NCBI RefSeq assembly: GCF_014204525.1
Contig: NZ_JACHLP010000005.1
Location: 156,326 to 220,325, forward strand
Source: Roseateles oligotrophus
Lineage (GTDB): Bacteria; Pseudomonadota; Gammaproteobacteria; Burkholderiales; Burkholderiaceae_C
Reading direction: 5' to 3'
Length of the DNA: 64,000 nucleotides
The notes beneath the pieces were generated by a model. It did not search any database. It saw only the letters and a list, made by a program, of their open reading frames with translations, and had not been told where the DNA came from. Of this stretch, positions 26,105 to 35,656 are shown piece after piece. Positions within the stretch are counted from its first letter, which is position 1. Every line of letters starts with the position of its first letter. Made by a program: the position numbers and the translations under genes.

Positions 26105-27721
26105 ATGAGCGCGGCCTTGCGAGCCGCGCCCCTGCGCTTGTCGCCGGCCTGGCGCCAGGCCTTGCCGGGTTTTGCCCTGGCTTTGCTGGGCGTGCTGCTG
26201 CTGTTCCGCGGCACCGGCCTGGCCATGGTGGAGATCTGGCATCGCTCCGAGACCTTTGCCCATGCTTTTGTCGTGCCGCCGCTCTCGCTGTGGCTGATCT
26301 GGCGCCAGCGCGCCGCCCTGGCCCGGCTCGACCCGCGCCCGGCCTTGAGTGCGCTGCTGCCCCTGGCCCTGGCCGGCTTGCTGTGGCTGCTGGGTGAGTT
26401 GGCGAGTGTCAATGCGGCCACCCAGTTCGCCTTCACCGCCATGCTGATCCTGCTCGTGCCGGCGACCCTGGGCTGGGCGGTGGCGCGCAGCCTGGCTTTC
26501 CCGCTGGGCTTTCTGTTCTTCGCCGTGCCTTTCGGCGAATTCATCATGCCCCAGCTGATGGAGTGGACGGCGGACTTCACCGTCGCCGCCCTGCGCCTGA
26601 GCGGGGTGCCGGTGTTCCGCGAGGGCTTGCAGTTCGTCATCCCCACGGGCAGTTGGTCGGTGGTGGAGGCCTGCAGCGGTATCCGCTATCTGATGGCTTC
26701 GGTGATGGTGGGCACCTTGTTCGCCTACCTGAACTACCGCTCGCTGGCGCGGCGCTGGATCTTTGTCGGCGTGGCCATCGTCCTGCCCCTGGCCGCCAAC
26801 TGGATGCGGGCCTATCTGATCGTCATGCTGGGCCATCTCTCGGGCAATAAGCTGGCGGCCGGGGCCGATCATCTGATCTATGGCTGGGCTTTTTTTGGCG
26901 TCGTGATGTTCGCCATGTTCATGATAGGCGCGCGCTGGTCCGAGTCCGATGCTGCGCCCGCTGTATCGGCCGAAGTGCCTGCTTCGAGCGGCCGCCCTCC
27001 GACACAAGCCCTGCCTGCCTGGCTGCCCTGGGCCAGCGCCTTGCTATTGCTCGGCCTGCTGGCCCTGCCGCAGCTGCTGGTGGCCCGCCTGGCGCACAGC
27101 AGCACAAGCCAGCCCCCCCAGCTCAGCGCAAGGGATCTGGTGGGCCCGGGCTGGCAGCAGCGCGCCGACGCGGCGCCGCAATTCAAGCCCGCCTTCGAGC
27201 AGCCCGCGGCCGCATTGCAGGCCAGCTACGCCCAGGCCGATGGCATGCAGGTCGGCCTCTATCTGGGCTATTACCGCCACCAAGGCTTCGAGAGCAAGCT
27301 GATCAGCTCCAACAATGTGCTGGTGCGCTCCAAGGACCCTGACTGGGCCCAGGTGTCCAGCGGTCATAGGGAGCTGGCGCTCGATGCCGGCCCGCTGCCG
27401 CTGCGCACGGCCGAGCTGCGCGGTAGCGCCCTGGGCCATGGTTCGAACGAGGCCGATCTGCAATCGCGCCTGCGGGTCTGGCAGCTTTACTGGGTCAACG
27501 GCCGGGTGCTGAGTCAGGACTGGCAGGCCAAGCTCTACGGCGCCCTCTACCGCCTGATGGGGCAGGGCGATGATGCTGCTGTGATTATTCTGTACGCCAA
27601 CAAGGCGCAGGCCGGCCAGGACGACGCCCTGCTGCAGCGCTTTGTGCGGGACAACTGGACGCAGATCGAGGCGAGCCTGCGGGCCCAGCGTGACGCGGGC
27701 CTGGCCCAGGGGGCGCGATGA
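26105..27721 (+). CDS. xrtA: Exosortase A fused to EpsI domain (XrtA)
   Basis: 538 residues. The N-terminal ~285 residues have about eight membrane helices and the exosortase catalytic residues: Cys190 in VVEACSGIRYL, Arg235 in AANWMRAYLIV and His256 in GADHLIYGW. The C-terminal ~200 residues form a periplasmic EpsI/DUF3485 domain (VGLYLGYYRHQGFESKLIS; RVWQLYWVNGRVLSQDW). The fusion is the usual XrtA form (TIGR03109 plus TIGR02914). It cleaves PEP-CTERM proteins near the PEP motif at the inner membrane, as sortase/archaeosortase-type transpeptidases do; its one visible substrate here is the gene at 13865-14833. ATG 26105 is the first sensible start; a 77-base insert separates it from the upstream gene. 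Confidence 0.95.
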   Translation: MSAALRAAPLRLSPAWRQALPGFALALLGVLLLFRGTGLAMVEIWHRSETFAHAFVVPPLSLWLIWRQRAALARLDPRPALSALLPLALAGLLWLLGELASVNAATQFAFTAMLILLVPATLGWAVARSLAFPLGFLFFAVPFGEFIMPQLMEWTADFTVAALRLSGVPVFREGLQFVIPTGSWSVVEACSGIRYLMASVMVGTLFAYLNYRSLARRWIFVGVAIVLPLAANWMRAYLIVMLGHLSGNKLAAGADHLIYGWAFFGVVMFAMFMIGARWSESDAAPAVSAEVPASSGRPPTQALPAWLPWASALLLLGLLALPQLLVARLAHSSTSQPPQLSARDLVGPGWQQRADAAPQFKPAFEQPAAALQASYAQADGMQVGLYLGYYRHQGFESKLISSNNVLVRSKDPDWAQVSSGHRELALDAGPLPLRTAELRGSALGHGSNEADLQSRLRVWQLYWVNGRVLSQDWQAKLYGALYRLMGQGDDAAVIILYANKAQAGQDDALLQRFVRDNWTQIEASLRAQRDAGLAQGAR

Positions 27722-28905
27722 GCGGGTCGGTGAGGGACAGCCGCCCCCTGGTGCTGCATGTGATGTACCGCTTCGACACCGGCGGGCTGGAGAACGGCGT
27801 GGTCAATCTGATCAACCATATGCCGGCCCACGCCTACCGCCATGCCGTGCTGGCACTCACCGAGGTGACCGATTTCAGGCAACGCATCCAACGCCCGGAT
27901 GTGGAGTTCATCTCCTTGCACAAAAAGCCGGGCCATGGCTTCTGGCTGTTCCCGCAACTGTTCCGCCTGTTCCGCCGCCTGCGGCCCACCATCGTGCACA
28001 GCCGCAATCTGGCCGCGTTGGAGGTGCAGCTGCCGGCCTGGGCCGCCGGTGTGCCGGTGCGCATCCACGGCGAGCATGGGCGCGACGTCACGGATCTGGA
28101 CGGCAGCAATCTCAGCCATCAGCGGGTGCGGCGCTTCTACCGGCCGCTGGTGCAGCGCTATATCGCCTTGTCACGCGATCTGGCGGACTATCTGCAGCGC
28201 GCCGTCCATGTGGAGCCGGCCCGCATCACCCAAGCCTATAACGGCGTGGACACGCAGCGCTTTGCGCCGGCCGAGGGCGGCCCCCAGCCCATCCCCGGCT
28301 GTCCATTCGATCCGGCCCGGCATTGGCTGGTCGGCACTGTGGGCCGCATGGCGCCGGTGAAGGATCAGCTGATGCTGGCCCGCGCCTTTGTGCAGCTGCT
28401 GCAGCAAAGACCCGAGCTGCGCGAGCGCCTGCGCCTGGTGATGGTGGGCGAGGGGCCCTTGCGCGCCCAGGCCCAGGCCTTGCTGACGGAGGCCGGCGTG
28501 GCCGAGCTGGCCTGGCTGCCGGGTGAGCGCAGCGATGTGCCGGCCGTGATGCGCGGCCTGCATTGCTTTGCCTTGCCCTCCCTGGCCGAGGGCATATCGA
28601 ATACGATTCTTGAAGCCATGGCCTGTGGCTTGGCCGTGGTGGCGACCCAGGTCGGCGGCAGTGCCGATCTGGTGCTGGAAGGCCAGACCGGCCTGCTGGT
28701 GCCGCCCGCGCAAGCGCAGGGCATGGCGGCCGCCTTGCAAGCCCTGGCCCTGGACCCGGCCCGGGCCCAGGCCCTGGGGCAGGCCGGCCGGGCGCGGGTG
28801 CTGGCCCAGTTCAGCATGCGGGCCATGATGAAGACCTATGCCTGCGTCTACGACCAGCTGTGCCAGCAGCAGGGCGTGGCCGGAGCAAAGACTTTTGATG
28901 TTTGA
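27718..28905 (+). CDS. XrtA-associated glycosyltransferase (TIGR03088-like, GT4)
   Basis: 395 residues, GT-B fold. The N-terminal domain has VLHVMYRFDTGGLENGVVNL, the start typical of this subfamily; the C-terminal domain has YNGVDTQRFAPAE, VGTVGRMAPVKDQ, LVMVGEGPLR and SLAEGISNTILEAMACGLAV, the E-x7-E donor site. It should add a sugar from a nucleotide donor to the lipid-linked repeat unit in the cytoplasm. Its ATG overlaps the xrtA stop (ATGA), so it is co-translated with the exosortase. The 133-base gap after it holds a MITE-like element. Confidence 0.92.
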   Translation: MSGSVRDSRPLVLHVMYRFDTGGLENGVVNLINHMPAHAYRHAVLALTEVTDFRQRIQRPDVEFISLHKKPGHGFWLFPQLFRLFRRLRPTIVHSRNLAALEVQLPAWAAGVPVRIHGEHGRDVTDLDGSNLSHQRVRRFYRPLVQRYIALSRDLADYLQRAVHVEPARITQAYNGVDTQRFAPAEGGPQPIPGCPFDPARHWLVGTVGRMAPVKDQLMLARAFVQLLQQRPELRERLRLVMVGEGPLRAQAQALLTEAGVAELAWLPGERSDVPAVMRGLHCFALPSLAEGISNTILEAMACGLAVVATQVGGSADLVLEGQTGLLVPPAQAQGMAAALQALALDPARAQALGQAGRARVLAQFSMRAMMKTYACVYDQLCQQQGVAGAKTFDV

Positions 28906-28915
28906 ATTTTTCACA

Positions 28916-29015
28916 GGCCTTACGCAAAACCGCCGCAGCGGCGTTCGAGCACCTTGCCGTACCAGGTGTACTGTCTGCGGCGCTCTGCCTTGCTGCGACA
29001 ATTTTGCGTAAGTCC
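28916..29015. mobile_element. 100-bp MITE-like inverted-repeat element
   Basis: The ends are imperfect inverted repeats of 23 bases: GGCCTTACGCAAAACCGCCG... at 28916 and, read from 29015 on the other strand, GGACTTACGCAAAATTGTCG..., with four mismatches. The centre is partly palindromic too (GTACCAGGTGTAC). It carries no open reading frame and fills the gap between two co-directional genes that are otherwise tightly packed. No target duplication is visible. It may form a strong hairpin in the polycistronic message. Confidence 0.6.
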
Positions 29016-29037
29016 TATTTCAATAGCGAAGCAGACT

Positions 29038-30987
29038 ATGTGCGGCATCACCGGCTTTTTTGACACCCGCGGCAAGCGCGATATGAGCGCGGCGGTTTTG
29101 CAGCGCATGAACGATTCGCAGCATCACCGCGGCCCCGACGAGGGCAGCCTGCATCTGGAGCCCGGCTTGGGGTTCGGCCATCGCCGCCTGTCCATCATCG
29201 ACATCGCCACCGGCCAGCAGCCCTTGTTCAACGAGGACGAGTCGGTGGTGGTGGTCTTCAACGGCGAGATCTACAACTACCAGAGCCTGATCCCCGAGCT
29301 GCAGGCCCTGGGCCACCAGTTCAAGACCAAGAGCGACACCGAGGTCATCGTGCACGCTTGGGAGTCCTGGGGCGTGGACTGCGTGCAGCGCTTTCGCGGC
29401 ATGTTCGCCTTCGCGCTGTGGGACCGCAACAAGCAGACCCTGTTCATGGCGCGCGACCGCCTGGGCGTCAAGCCCTTGTACTACGCCTTGCTGGACGATG
29501 GCACTTTGCTCTTCGGCTCCGAGCTGAAGTCCCTGGTGGCCCATGGCGGCCTGCGCCGCGACATCGACCCGCTGGCGGTGGAAGAGTATTTCGCCCTGGG
29601 CTATGTGGCCGAGCCACGCACCATCTTCAAACAGGCCAAAAAGCTGCCACCGGCCCATAGCTTGCTGATACGTCGCGGCGAGCCGGTCGGTGAGCCGCGC
29701 CGCTTCTGGGATGTGCGCTTCTCGCTGGACGCCAAGATCGGCGAGGCCGAGGCCTGCGAGGAGCTGACGCGCCGCCTGCAGGAATCCATACGCCTGCGCA
29801 TGATTGCCGAGGTGCCGCTGGGTGCCTTCCTCTCCGGCGGCGTGGACTCCAGCGCCGTCGTGGCCATGATGGCCCAGCAGTCCGGCGGCCCGGTCAACAC
29901 CTGCTCCATCGCCTTCGAGGACCCGGCCTTCAACGAGGCCGCCTTCGCGCAGACGGTGGCGGATCGCTATCACACCAACCACCGGGTCGAGACGGTGCAG
30001 AGCGACGACTTCGACCTCATCGACACCCTGGCCCGGCTTTACGACGAGCCCTATGCCGACAGCTCGGCCATCCCCACCTACCGGGTCTGCCAACTGGCGC
30101 GCAAGCATGTGACCGTGGCCTTGTCGGGCGATGGCGGCGACGAGACCTTTGGCGGCTACCGCCGCTACAAGCTGCATCTGATGGAAGAGCGCATGCGCTC
30201 GGCCTTGCCGCTAGGCCTGCGCCGCCCGCTCTTCGGCACCCTGGGCCAGCTCTATCCCAAGGCCGACTGGGCGCCGCGCGTCTTCCGTGCCAAGACCACG
30301 TTCGAAGCGCTGGCACGCGACTCGGTGCAGGCTTATTTCCACAGCATGTCCCTGCTGCGCGATGCGGACCGATCGAAGCTCTACAGCAAGTCCTTCAAGG
30401 CCGAGTTGGGCGGCTACACGGCCCGCGAGGTCTTCAGCCGCCACGCCGCCCATGCCGGCACCGACGACCCGCTGGCCCTGATCCAGTACATCGATACCCA
30501 GACCTATCTGGTCGGCGATATCAACACCAAGGTGGACCGTGCCAGCATGGCCCATTCGCTGGAGGTGCGCGAGCCCTTGATGGACCACGAGATCGTCGAG
30601 TGGCTGGGCACCTTGCCCTCCTCGCTGAAGATACGCAATGGCGAGAGCAAATTCCTGCTGAAGAAGGCGATGGAGCCCTATCTGCCGAACGACATCATGT
30701 ATCGCCCCAAGATGGGCTTCGCCGTGCCGCTGGCGCGCTGGTTCCGCGGCCCGCTGCGCCAGCGGGTGCGCGGGGCCTTGCTGGCCGGGCCGCTGGTCGA
30801 GTCCGGCATGTTCGATCAAGCAACGATTGCGCAGATGGTGGAGCAGCACGAGGGCGGCTCGCGCGACCACAGCACGCCCTTGTGGAGCTTGCTGATGTAT
30901 GACGCCTTTCTGCGCAATGTGATGGACGGCAGCGCCGCCAGCGGCCTGCCCAAGCTCGCGGCTCGGAACGAATTGGTCGGGGTTTGA
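29038..30987 (+). CDS. XrtA-associated asparagine synthase-like amidotransferase (TIGR03108)
   Basis: 649 residues. Starting at ATG 29038 the second residue is Cys (MCGITGFFDTRG), the glutaminase nucleophile of class II amidotransferases, which must be at position 2; longer readings would hide it. The glutaminase domain (HHRGPDEG; FNGEIYNYQ; SDTEVIVHA) is followed by the ATP-PPi synthetase domain with SGGVDSS (~266-272), DEPYADSSAIPTY and LSGDGGDETFGGY. In XrtA loci this protein probably amidates a uronic acid or peptide-like part of the polymer; the substrate is not known. It is of full family length with all key motifs present. Confidence 0.93.
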   Translation: MCGITGFFDTRGKRDMSAAVLQRMNDSQHHRGPDEGSLHLEPGLGFGHRRLSIIDIATGQQPLFNEDESVVVVFNGEIYNYQSLIPELQALGHQFKTKSDTEVIVHAWESWGVDCVQRFRGMFAFALWDRNKQTLFMARDRLGVKPLYYALLDDGTLLFGSELKSLVAHGGLRRDIDPLAVEEYFALGYVAEPRTIFKQAKKLPPAHSLLIRRGEPVGEPRRFWDVRFSLDAKIGEAEACEELTRRLQESIRLRMIAEVPLGAFLSGGVDSSAVVAMMAQQSGGPVNTCSIAFEDPAFNEAAFAQTVADRYHTNHRVETVQSDDFDLIDTLARLYDEPYADSSAIPTYRVCQLARKHVTVALSGDGGDETFGGYRRYKLHLMEERMRSALPLGLRRPLFGTLGQLYPKADWAPRVFRAKTTFEALARDSVQAYFHSMSLLRDADRSKLYSKSFKAELGGYTAREVFSRHAAHAGTDDPLALIQYIDTQTYLVGDINTKVDRASMAHSLEVREPLMDHEIVEWLGTLPSSLKIRNGESKFLLKKAMEPYLPNDIMYRPKMGFAVPLARWFRGPLRQRVRGALLAGPLVESGMFDQATIAQMVEQHEGGSRDHSTPLWSLLMYDAFLRNVMDGSAASGLPKLAARNELVGV

Positions 30988-30994
30988 TCGTTTG

Positions 30995-32170
30995 ATGAAG
31001 ATTCTCTACCACCACCGCACGGCCTCCAAAGACGGTCAGTCCACCCATATCACCGAGATGATTCTGGGCCTGCGCGCCCTGGGCACCGAGGTCATCGAAT
31101 GCGCGCCCTCGGTCGGCTCCGACAGCCCGGCCGAGGCCGGTGGCGGCAGCCCCGGCTGGGTGGGGCGGCTCAAGGCCTTGCTGCCGCGCCAGCTCTACGA
31201 GTTGGCCGAATTGGCTTATTCCTGGATTGCCTATCGCCGCCTGAGTGCTGCCATCCGCCAGCACAGTCCGGAAGGCATTTACGAACGCTACAACCTCTAT
31301 CTGCTGGCCGGCATCTGGGCCAAGAAGCGCTTCAAGCTGCCGCTGATTCTGGAGGTTAATGCGCCGATGGCGGTGGAGCGGCGCGAGTACGGCGGCCTGT
31401 CCTGGCCGCGCCTGGCCGACTGGGCCGAGCTCTATGTCTGGCGGCAGGCCGATCTGCTGCTGCCCGTGACCCAGGTGCTGGCCGACTATATGGTGGGCAA
31501 GGGCCTGGACCCCGCCCGCATCCAGGTCATTCCCAATGCCATCAATCTGGCGCATTACCAGCATCTGCCCAGCGTGGACGAGGCCAAGGCCGGCCAGGGC
31601 CTGCAGGGCAAGCTGGTGGTGGGTTTCACCGGCTTTGTGCGCGAGTGGGACAGGCTGGACCGCATCATGGCCTGGGTGGCCAAGCAGGCGCCGCGTTACC
31701 CCGTGCACCTGATGGTGATAGGCGACGGCCCGGCGCGCGCCGAGATCGAGGCCTGCGCCCGCCAGCTGGGCGTGGCCGAGCGCCTGAGCTTCACCGGTGC
31801 CGTGCCGCGCGAGCAGGTGCCCGCCTTGTCCATGGCCTTTGACATCGGCTTGCAGACCGCCCTGGTGCCCTATGCCTCGCCCTTGTGCTTGTTCGAGTAC
31901 CTGGCCCTGGGCAAGGCCATCGTCGCGCCCGATCAGCCCAATCACCACGAGATCCTGAGCGCCGGCGTGGATGCCGTGCTCTACGATCCGCTGGACACCC
32001 AGGGCATCGAGAAAGCCCTGGATCAGCTGTGCGAGGACGCCGCCCTGCGCGAGCGGGTGGCCGCGGCCGCGGCCGGTGTGATCAAGGCCAAGCAACTGAC
32101 CTGGGTGCAGCATGCGGCCCGGGTGCTGGGCCTGTTCCAAAGCCTGCAAAACAAGAACAAAGAGAAGTGA
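30995..32170 (+). CDS. Glycosyltransferase family 4
   Basis: 391 residues, GT-B fold. N-terminal MKILYHHRTASKDGQSTH with the glycine-poor acceptor domain; the C-terminal domain has IPNAINLAHYQHLP, VGFTGFVREWDRLD, LMVIGDGPARAEIE and SPLCLFEYLALGKAIVAPDQ with the E-x7-E-like donor site (FEYLALGKAI). ATG 30995 is chosen over the TTG three bases earlier. It starts eight bases after the amidotransferase stop and ends eleven bases before the next transferase, so it is part of one operon. Sugar specificity cannot be told. Confidence 0.9.
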   Translation: MKILYHHRTASKDGQSTHITEMILGLRALGTEVIECAPSVGSDSPAEAGGGSPGWVGRLKALLPRQLYELAELAYSWIAYRRLSAAIRQHSPEGIYERYNLYLLAGIWAKKRFKLPLILEVNAPMAVERREYGGLSWPRLADWAELYVWRQADLLLPVTQVLADYMVGKGLDPARIQVIPNAINLAHYQHLPSVDEAKAGQGLQGKLVVGFTGFVREWDRLDRIMAWVAKQAPRYPVHLMVIGDGPARAEIEACARQLGVAERLSFTGAVPREQVPALSMAFDIGLQTALVPYASPLCLFEYLALGKAIVAPDQPNHHEILSAGVDAVLYDPLDTQGIEKALDQLCEDAALRERVAAAAAGVIKAKQLTWVQHAARVLGLFQSLQNKNKEK

Positions 32171-32180
32171 GCCCGCTGCC

Positions 32181-33410
32181 GTGACCGAGCCCCGAAAACT
32201 GCGTGTCCTGACCTTCTCCACGCTCTACCCCAGCAGCGTGCGGCCGGGCCATGGCATCTTTGTCGAAACCCGTTTGCGCGAGCTGATTGCCAGCGGCCAG
32301 ATCGAATCCCGCGTCGTCGCCCCCGTGCCCTGGTTTCCCTCCACCGATGGCCGCTGGGGCGAGTACGCCCTGATGGCCAAGACCCCGGCGCGCGAGCATC
32401 GCAATGGCATCGAGGTCTTGCATCCGCGCTACGGCCTGCTGCCCAAGATAGGCATGAGCCTGGCGCCGCTGGGGCTTTATCTGGGCGCCAAGGCGGCCGT
32501 GCAGCAATTGCTGGATGAGGGCTTTGATTTCGATGTGATCGACGCTCATTACTACTACCCCGATGGCGTGGCCGCCGCCATGCTGGCCCGGCATTTCAAC
32601 AAGCCGCTCACGATCACCGCCCGCGGCACCGACCTGAACCTGATCCCGGAATACACCTTGCCGCGCAAGATGATGCAGTGGGCGGCGCGCCGGGCGCAGG
32701 CCTCCATCGGCGTTTGCTCGGCCCTGGTCGATGTGCTGCGCGGCTGGCAGATCCCCGCGGAGCGCCTGCATGTGATGCGCAACGGCGTGGACCTGCAGCG
32801 CTTCCGGCCCGTGCCGCAGGCCCGGGTTCGCGAGGAACTGGGCTTGCAGGGCTCGCCCCTGCTGATGTCGGTGGGCTATCTGATTGAACGCAAGGGCCAT
32901 CACCTGGCCATCGAGGCCCTGGCCCGGCTGCTGCCGCGTTATCCCGACGCCAGGCTGGTGATCGTGGGCGAGGGCCCGGAGCGCAAGAATCTGCAGTCCC
33001 TGGCCGAGCAGCTGGGTGTGGCCCAGCACTTGAGCATGCCCGGCGCCCAGCCGAATGCCGAGCTCTACCGCTGGTATAGCGCGGCCGACATCTTCATCCT
33101 CGCCTCCAGCCGCGAGGGCTGGGCCAATGTCTTGCTGGAGGCCATGGCCTGCGGCACGCCGGTGGTCGCCAGCGATATCTGGGGCACGCCCGAGGTGGTG
33201 TCGGAGCCGGTGGCCGGCCGCCTGGTCGGGCAGCGCAGCGGTCAGGCTTTTGCCCATGAGCTGGAGCAATTGCTGGCCGCCATGCCCGATCGCGCCGAGG
33301 TGCGCCGTTTCGCCGAAGGCTTCAGCTGGGCCGCGACGACCCAGGCCCAGCTGGACCTGTTCGGCCGGCTGAGCCGGGCCCGGACGCAGGGCGGGGGGCG
33401 CGATGCGTGA
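32181..33410 (+). CDS. Glycosyltransferase family 4
   Basis: 409 residues from a GTG start. LRVLTFSTLYPSSVRPGHGI at the N-terminus, then IDAHYYYPDGVAAAML, TARGTDLNLIPE, MRNGVDLQRFRP, VGYLIERKGHHLAIEAL, LVIVGEGPERK and SREGWANVLLEAMACGTPVV, all typical of GT4 enzymes in capsule and exopolysaccharide clusters. The GTG at 32181 gives the expected N-terminus; the in-frame reading from 32112 would add unrelated residues encoded inside the previous gene. Its end overlaps the ligase-like gene by eight bases. Confidence 0.9.
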   Translation: MTEPRKLRVLTFSTLYPSSVRPGHGIFVETRLRELIASGQIESRVVAPVPWFPSTDGRWGEYALMAKTPAREHRNGIEVLHPRYGLLPKIGMSLAPLGLYLGAKAAVQQLLDEGFDFDVIDAHYYYPDGVAAAMLARHFNKPLTITARGTDLNLIPEYTLPRKMMQWAARRAQASIGVCSALVDVLRGWQIPAERLHVMRNGVDLQRFRPVPQARVREELGLQGSPLLMSVGYLIERKGHHLAIEALARLLPRYPDARLVIVGEGPERKNLQSLAEQLGVAQHLSMPGAQPNAELYRWYSAADIFILASSREGWANVLLEAMACGTPVVASDIWGTPEVVSEPVAGRLVGQRSGQAFAHELEQLLAAMPDRAEVRRFAEGFSWAATTQAQLDLFGRLSRARTQGGGRDA

Positions 33411-34674
33411 CCTGATTCTGGGCGGGGTCCTGCTGTGGCTGATGATCAAGGCCTTGCGCCATCCCTGGATAGGCATCATGGGCTGGACCTGGGTCAGCAT
33501 CATGAATCCGCACACCTATAGCTGGGTGCTGAACTCCCTGCCGGTGGCCGCCGCCATGGCCGGCTCGACCCTGGTCGGCATCTTCGCCACCAAGGACAAG
33601 ATCCACTACTTCGTCAGCCGTGAGACCGGGGTCTTGATGCTGTTCATGCTGTGGATGTGCATCACCCTGCCTTTCTCCTTCTTCTTCGACCGCAGCTTTG
33701 ACCTCTGGGTGCGGGTCATGAAGATCGACTTCATGATCCTGGTCGCCCTGGCCGTGCTCTACACCCGCCAGCACATCTTTGCCCTGACCTGGGTGCTGGT
33801 GGGCTCGCTGGGTTTTTACGGCGTCAAGGGCGGTTTGTTCACCTTTGCCACCGGTGGTAGCTACCGGGTCTGGGGGCCCGAGGGCAGTTATATCGAGGGC
33901 AATAACGAGGTCGCCCTGGCCCTGGTGATGACCATCCCCTTGATCCGCTTTCTGCAGCTCAATGCCAGCAATAAGTGGATGCGCCGCGGCCTCGGCCTGG
34001 CCATGCTGCTGTGCGCCGCCTCGGCCCTGGGCAGCCAGTCGCGCGGAGCCTTGCTGGCCATCGCCGCCATGACGCTGGTGCTGTGGTGGCGGGGCAAGAA
34101 CAAGGCGCAGATGGGCTTGCTGCTGCTGGTGCTGGGGGCGGCCCTGGTCATCTTCATGCCGGACAGCTGGACCGAGCGCATGTCCACCATCAAGACCTAT
34201 GAGCAGGACACCTCGGCCGGCGGGCGCATCAATGCCTGGTGGATGGCCTTCAACCTGGCCTCGCACAATTTTTTTGGCGGTGGCTTCATGGTCAGCGCCG
34301 GGACTTTGTTCGCGCTCTACGCCCCCGACCCGCTGGACGTGCATGCGGCCCACAGCATCTATTTCATGGTCTTGGGCGAGCATGGCTTTGTGGGCCTGTT
34401 CATCTTTTTGCTGCTGTGGTTTTTCGTCTGGCGTTCGGCCGGCCGGCTCTACCGGGAGGGGCGCAAAAAGCCCGAGACCCAGTGGTTCTCCGACCTGGGC
34501 GCCATGTGCCAGGTGAGCCTGGTGGGCTATCTGGTGGGCGGTGCCTTCCTGAGCCTGTCCTATTACGACCTGCCCTACAACATCATGATTCTGGTGGTGC
34601 TGGCCTGCCGGCTGATGGATGGCAAGGTCAAGGAGCCGCTGCCGTCCGCGCCGCAGAGGCCTCGTCTGGCTTGA
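33403..34674 (+). CDS. O-antigen-ligase-like membrane protein, XrtA-associated (TIGR03097)
   Basis: 423 residues with about ten to twelve membrane helices and a large loop of the Wzy_C/O-antigen ligase type (ATGGSYRVWGPEGSYIEGNN; SQSRGALLAIAAM; GGRINAWWMAFNLASHNFFG; HAAHSIYFMVLGEHGFVGL). TIGR03097 members are proposed O-glycosylation ligases of the exosortase A system. It could polymerise the polysaccharide or transfer glycan to sorted PEP-CTERM proteins at the periplasmic face. The gene overlaps the preceding transferase and no other Wzy-type polymerase is seen in the window, so it may be the polymerase; this is inference. Confidence 0.9.
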   Translation: MRDLILGGVLLWLMIKALRHPWIGIMGWTWVSIMNPHTYSWVLNSLPVAAAMAGSTLVGIFATKDKIHYFVSRETGVLMLFMLWMCITLPFSFFFDRSFDLWVRVMKIDFMILVALAVLYTRQHIFALTWVLVGSLGFYGVKGGLFTFATGGSYRVWGPEGSYIEGNNEVALALVMTIPLIRFLQLNASNKWMRRGLGLAMLLCAASALGSQSRGALLAIAAMTLVLWWRGKNKAQMGLLLLVLGAALVIFMPDSWTERMSTIKTYEQDTSAGGRINAWWMAFNLASHNFFGGGFMVSAGTLFALYAPDPLDVHAAHSIYFMVLGEHGFVGLFIFLLLWFFVWRSAGRLYREGRKKPETQWFSDLGAMCQVSLVGYLVGGAFLSLSYYDLPYNIMILVVLACRLMDGKVKEPLPSAPQRPRLA

Positions 34675-34714
34675 CACTCGGCCACGCTCTTCACTTCTTT
34701 ACTTTTGCTCGCCA

Positions 34715-35656
34715 ATGGATTTCATGCGTCTGGGTTTCAAGCTGCTCTCGGCCACTGCGGCCCGTGGGCGTTTGTCGATACTGATTTTTCACCGCGTGCT
34801 GCCGCGGCCGGACGAGATTTTTCCCGACGAGGTCCATGCCCAGCGCTTTGACCAGATCTGTGCCTGGCTGAAGGCCTGGTTCCAGGTCCTGCCCCTGGAT
34901 CAGGCCGGGCACTTGCTGGCCCAAGGCCGGCTGCCCGCGCGCGCCTGCTGCATCAGCTTCGACGATGGCTATGCCGACAACCAGCAGATCGCCCTGCCGA
35001 TTCTGCAAAAGCACGGCCTGACCGCCACCTTCTTCATCGCCACCGGCTTTTTGCAGGGCGGGCGCATGTGGAATGACACGGTGATCGAGTCTCTGCGCCA
35101 CTGCCGCCTGGCCGAGCTGGATTTTGGCGAGCATGGCCGCTACCGCCTGAGTGACGCGGCATCCCGCCGCGCGGCCATTGAGGCCATCATCGGCAAGATC
35201 AAATATTTGGCCGTTGAGCAGCGCCTGGCCGCGACGGAAGACCTGCTGGCCCGCAGCGGCGCGCTGCTCAGCGAGCCCTTGATGATGGGCCCGGATGGCG
35301 TGCGGCGCTTGTCCGAGGCCGGCATGCAGATCGGCGCGCACACGGTCTCGCATCCCATTCTGGCCAGGACGGCGCCTGAGCTGGCACGCGAGGAAATCCT
35401 AGTCAGCAAGCGCTATCTGGAGGATTTGCTGGGCCAGCCCTGCACGCTGTTTGCCTACCCTAACGGCAAGCCCGGCCGGGACTATGCGCCCGAGCATGTG
35501 GCCATGGTGCGCGAGCTGGGCTTCCAGACCGCCGTGTCCACCGCCTGGGGCGCCTCCGGCCCCGGCGCCGACCCGCTGCAGCTGCAGCGCTTCACGCCCT
35601 GGGACGCCTCAAAGAGCGCTTTCGGCCTGCGCTTGATGCGCAATTTGATCGTTTAG
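34715..35656 (+). CDS. Polysaccharide deacetylase (NodB family)
   Basis: 313 residues. NodB motifs: SILIFHRVLPRPDE near the N-terminus, CCISFDDGYADNQQ (catalytic and metal Asp), GLTATFFIATGFL, IGAHTVSHPILA (metal His pair H-x3-H) and FAYPNGKPGRDY. This is the short-form deacetylase found in many XrtA loci, distinct from the DUF3473 enzyme at 22869. ATG 34715 lacks a clear ribosome-binding site; ATG 34724 is an alternative. Its stop overlaps by four bases the stop of the convergent asparagine-synthase homologue, so the plus-strand operon ends here. Confidence 0.9.
   Translation: MDFMRLGFKLLSATAARGRLSILIFHRVLPRPDEIFPDEVHAQRFDQICAWLKAWFQVLPLDQAGHLLAQGRLPARACCISFDDGYADNQQIALPILQKHGLTATFFIATGFLQGGRMWNDTVIESLRHCRLAELDFGEHGRYRLSDAASRRAAIEAIIGKIKYLAVEQRLAATEDLLARSGALLSEPLMMGPDGVRRLSEAGMQIGAHTVSHPILARTAPELAREEILVSKRYLEDLLGQPCTLFAYPNGKPGRDYAPEHVAMVRELGFQTAVSTAWGASGPGADPLQLQRFTPWDASKSAFGLRLMRNLIV

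Noticed and set aside
28954-29037. N-terminal extension of the amidotransferase
   Set aside because: It would run through the MITE-like element and move the catalytic cysteine away from position 2, which class II amidotransferases need at the mature N-terminus.
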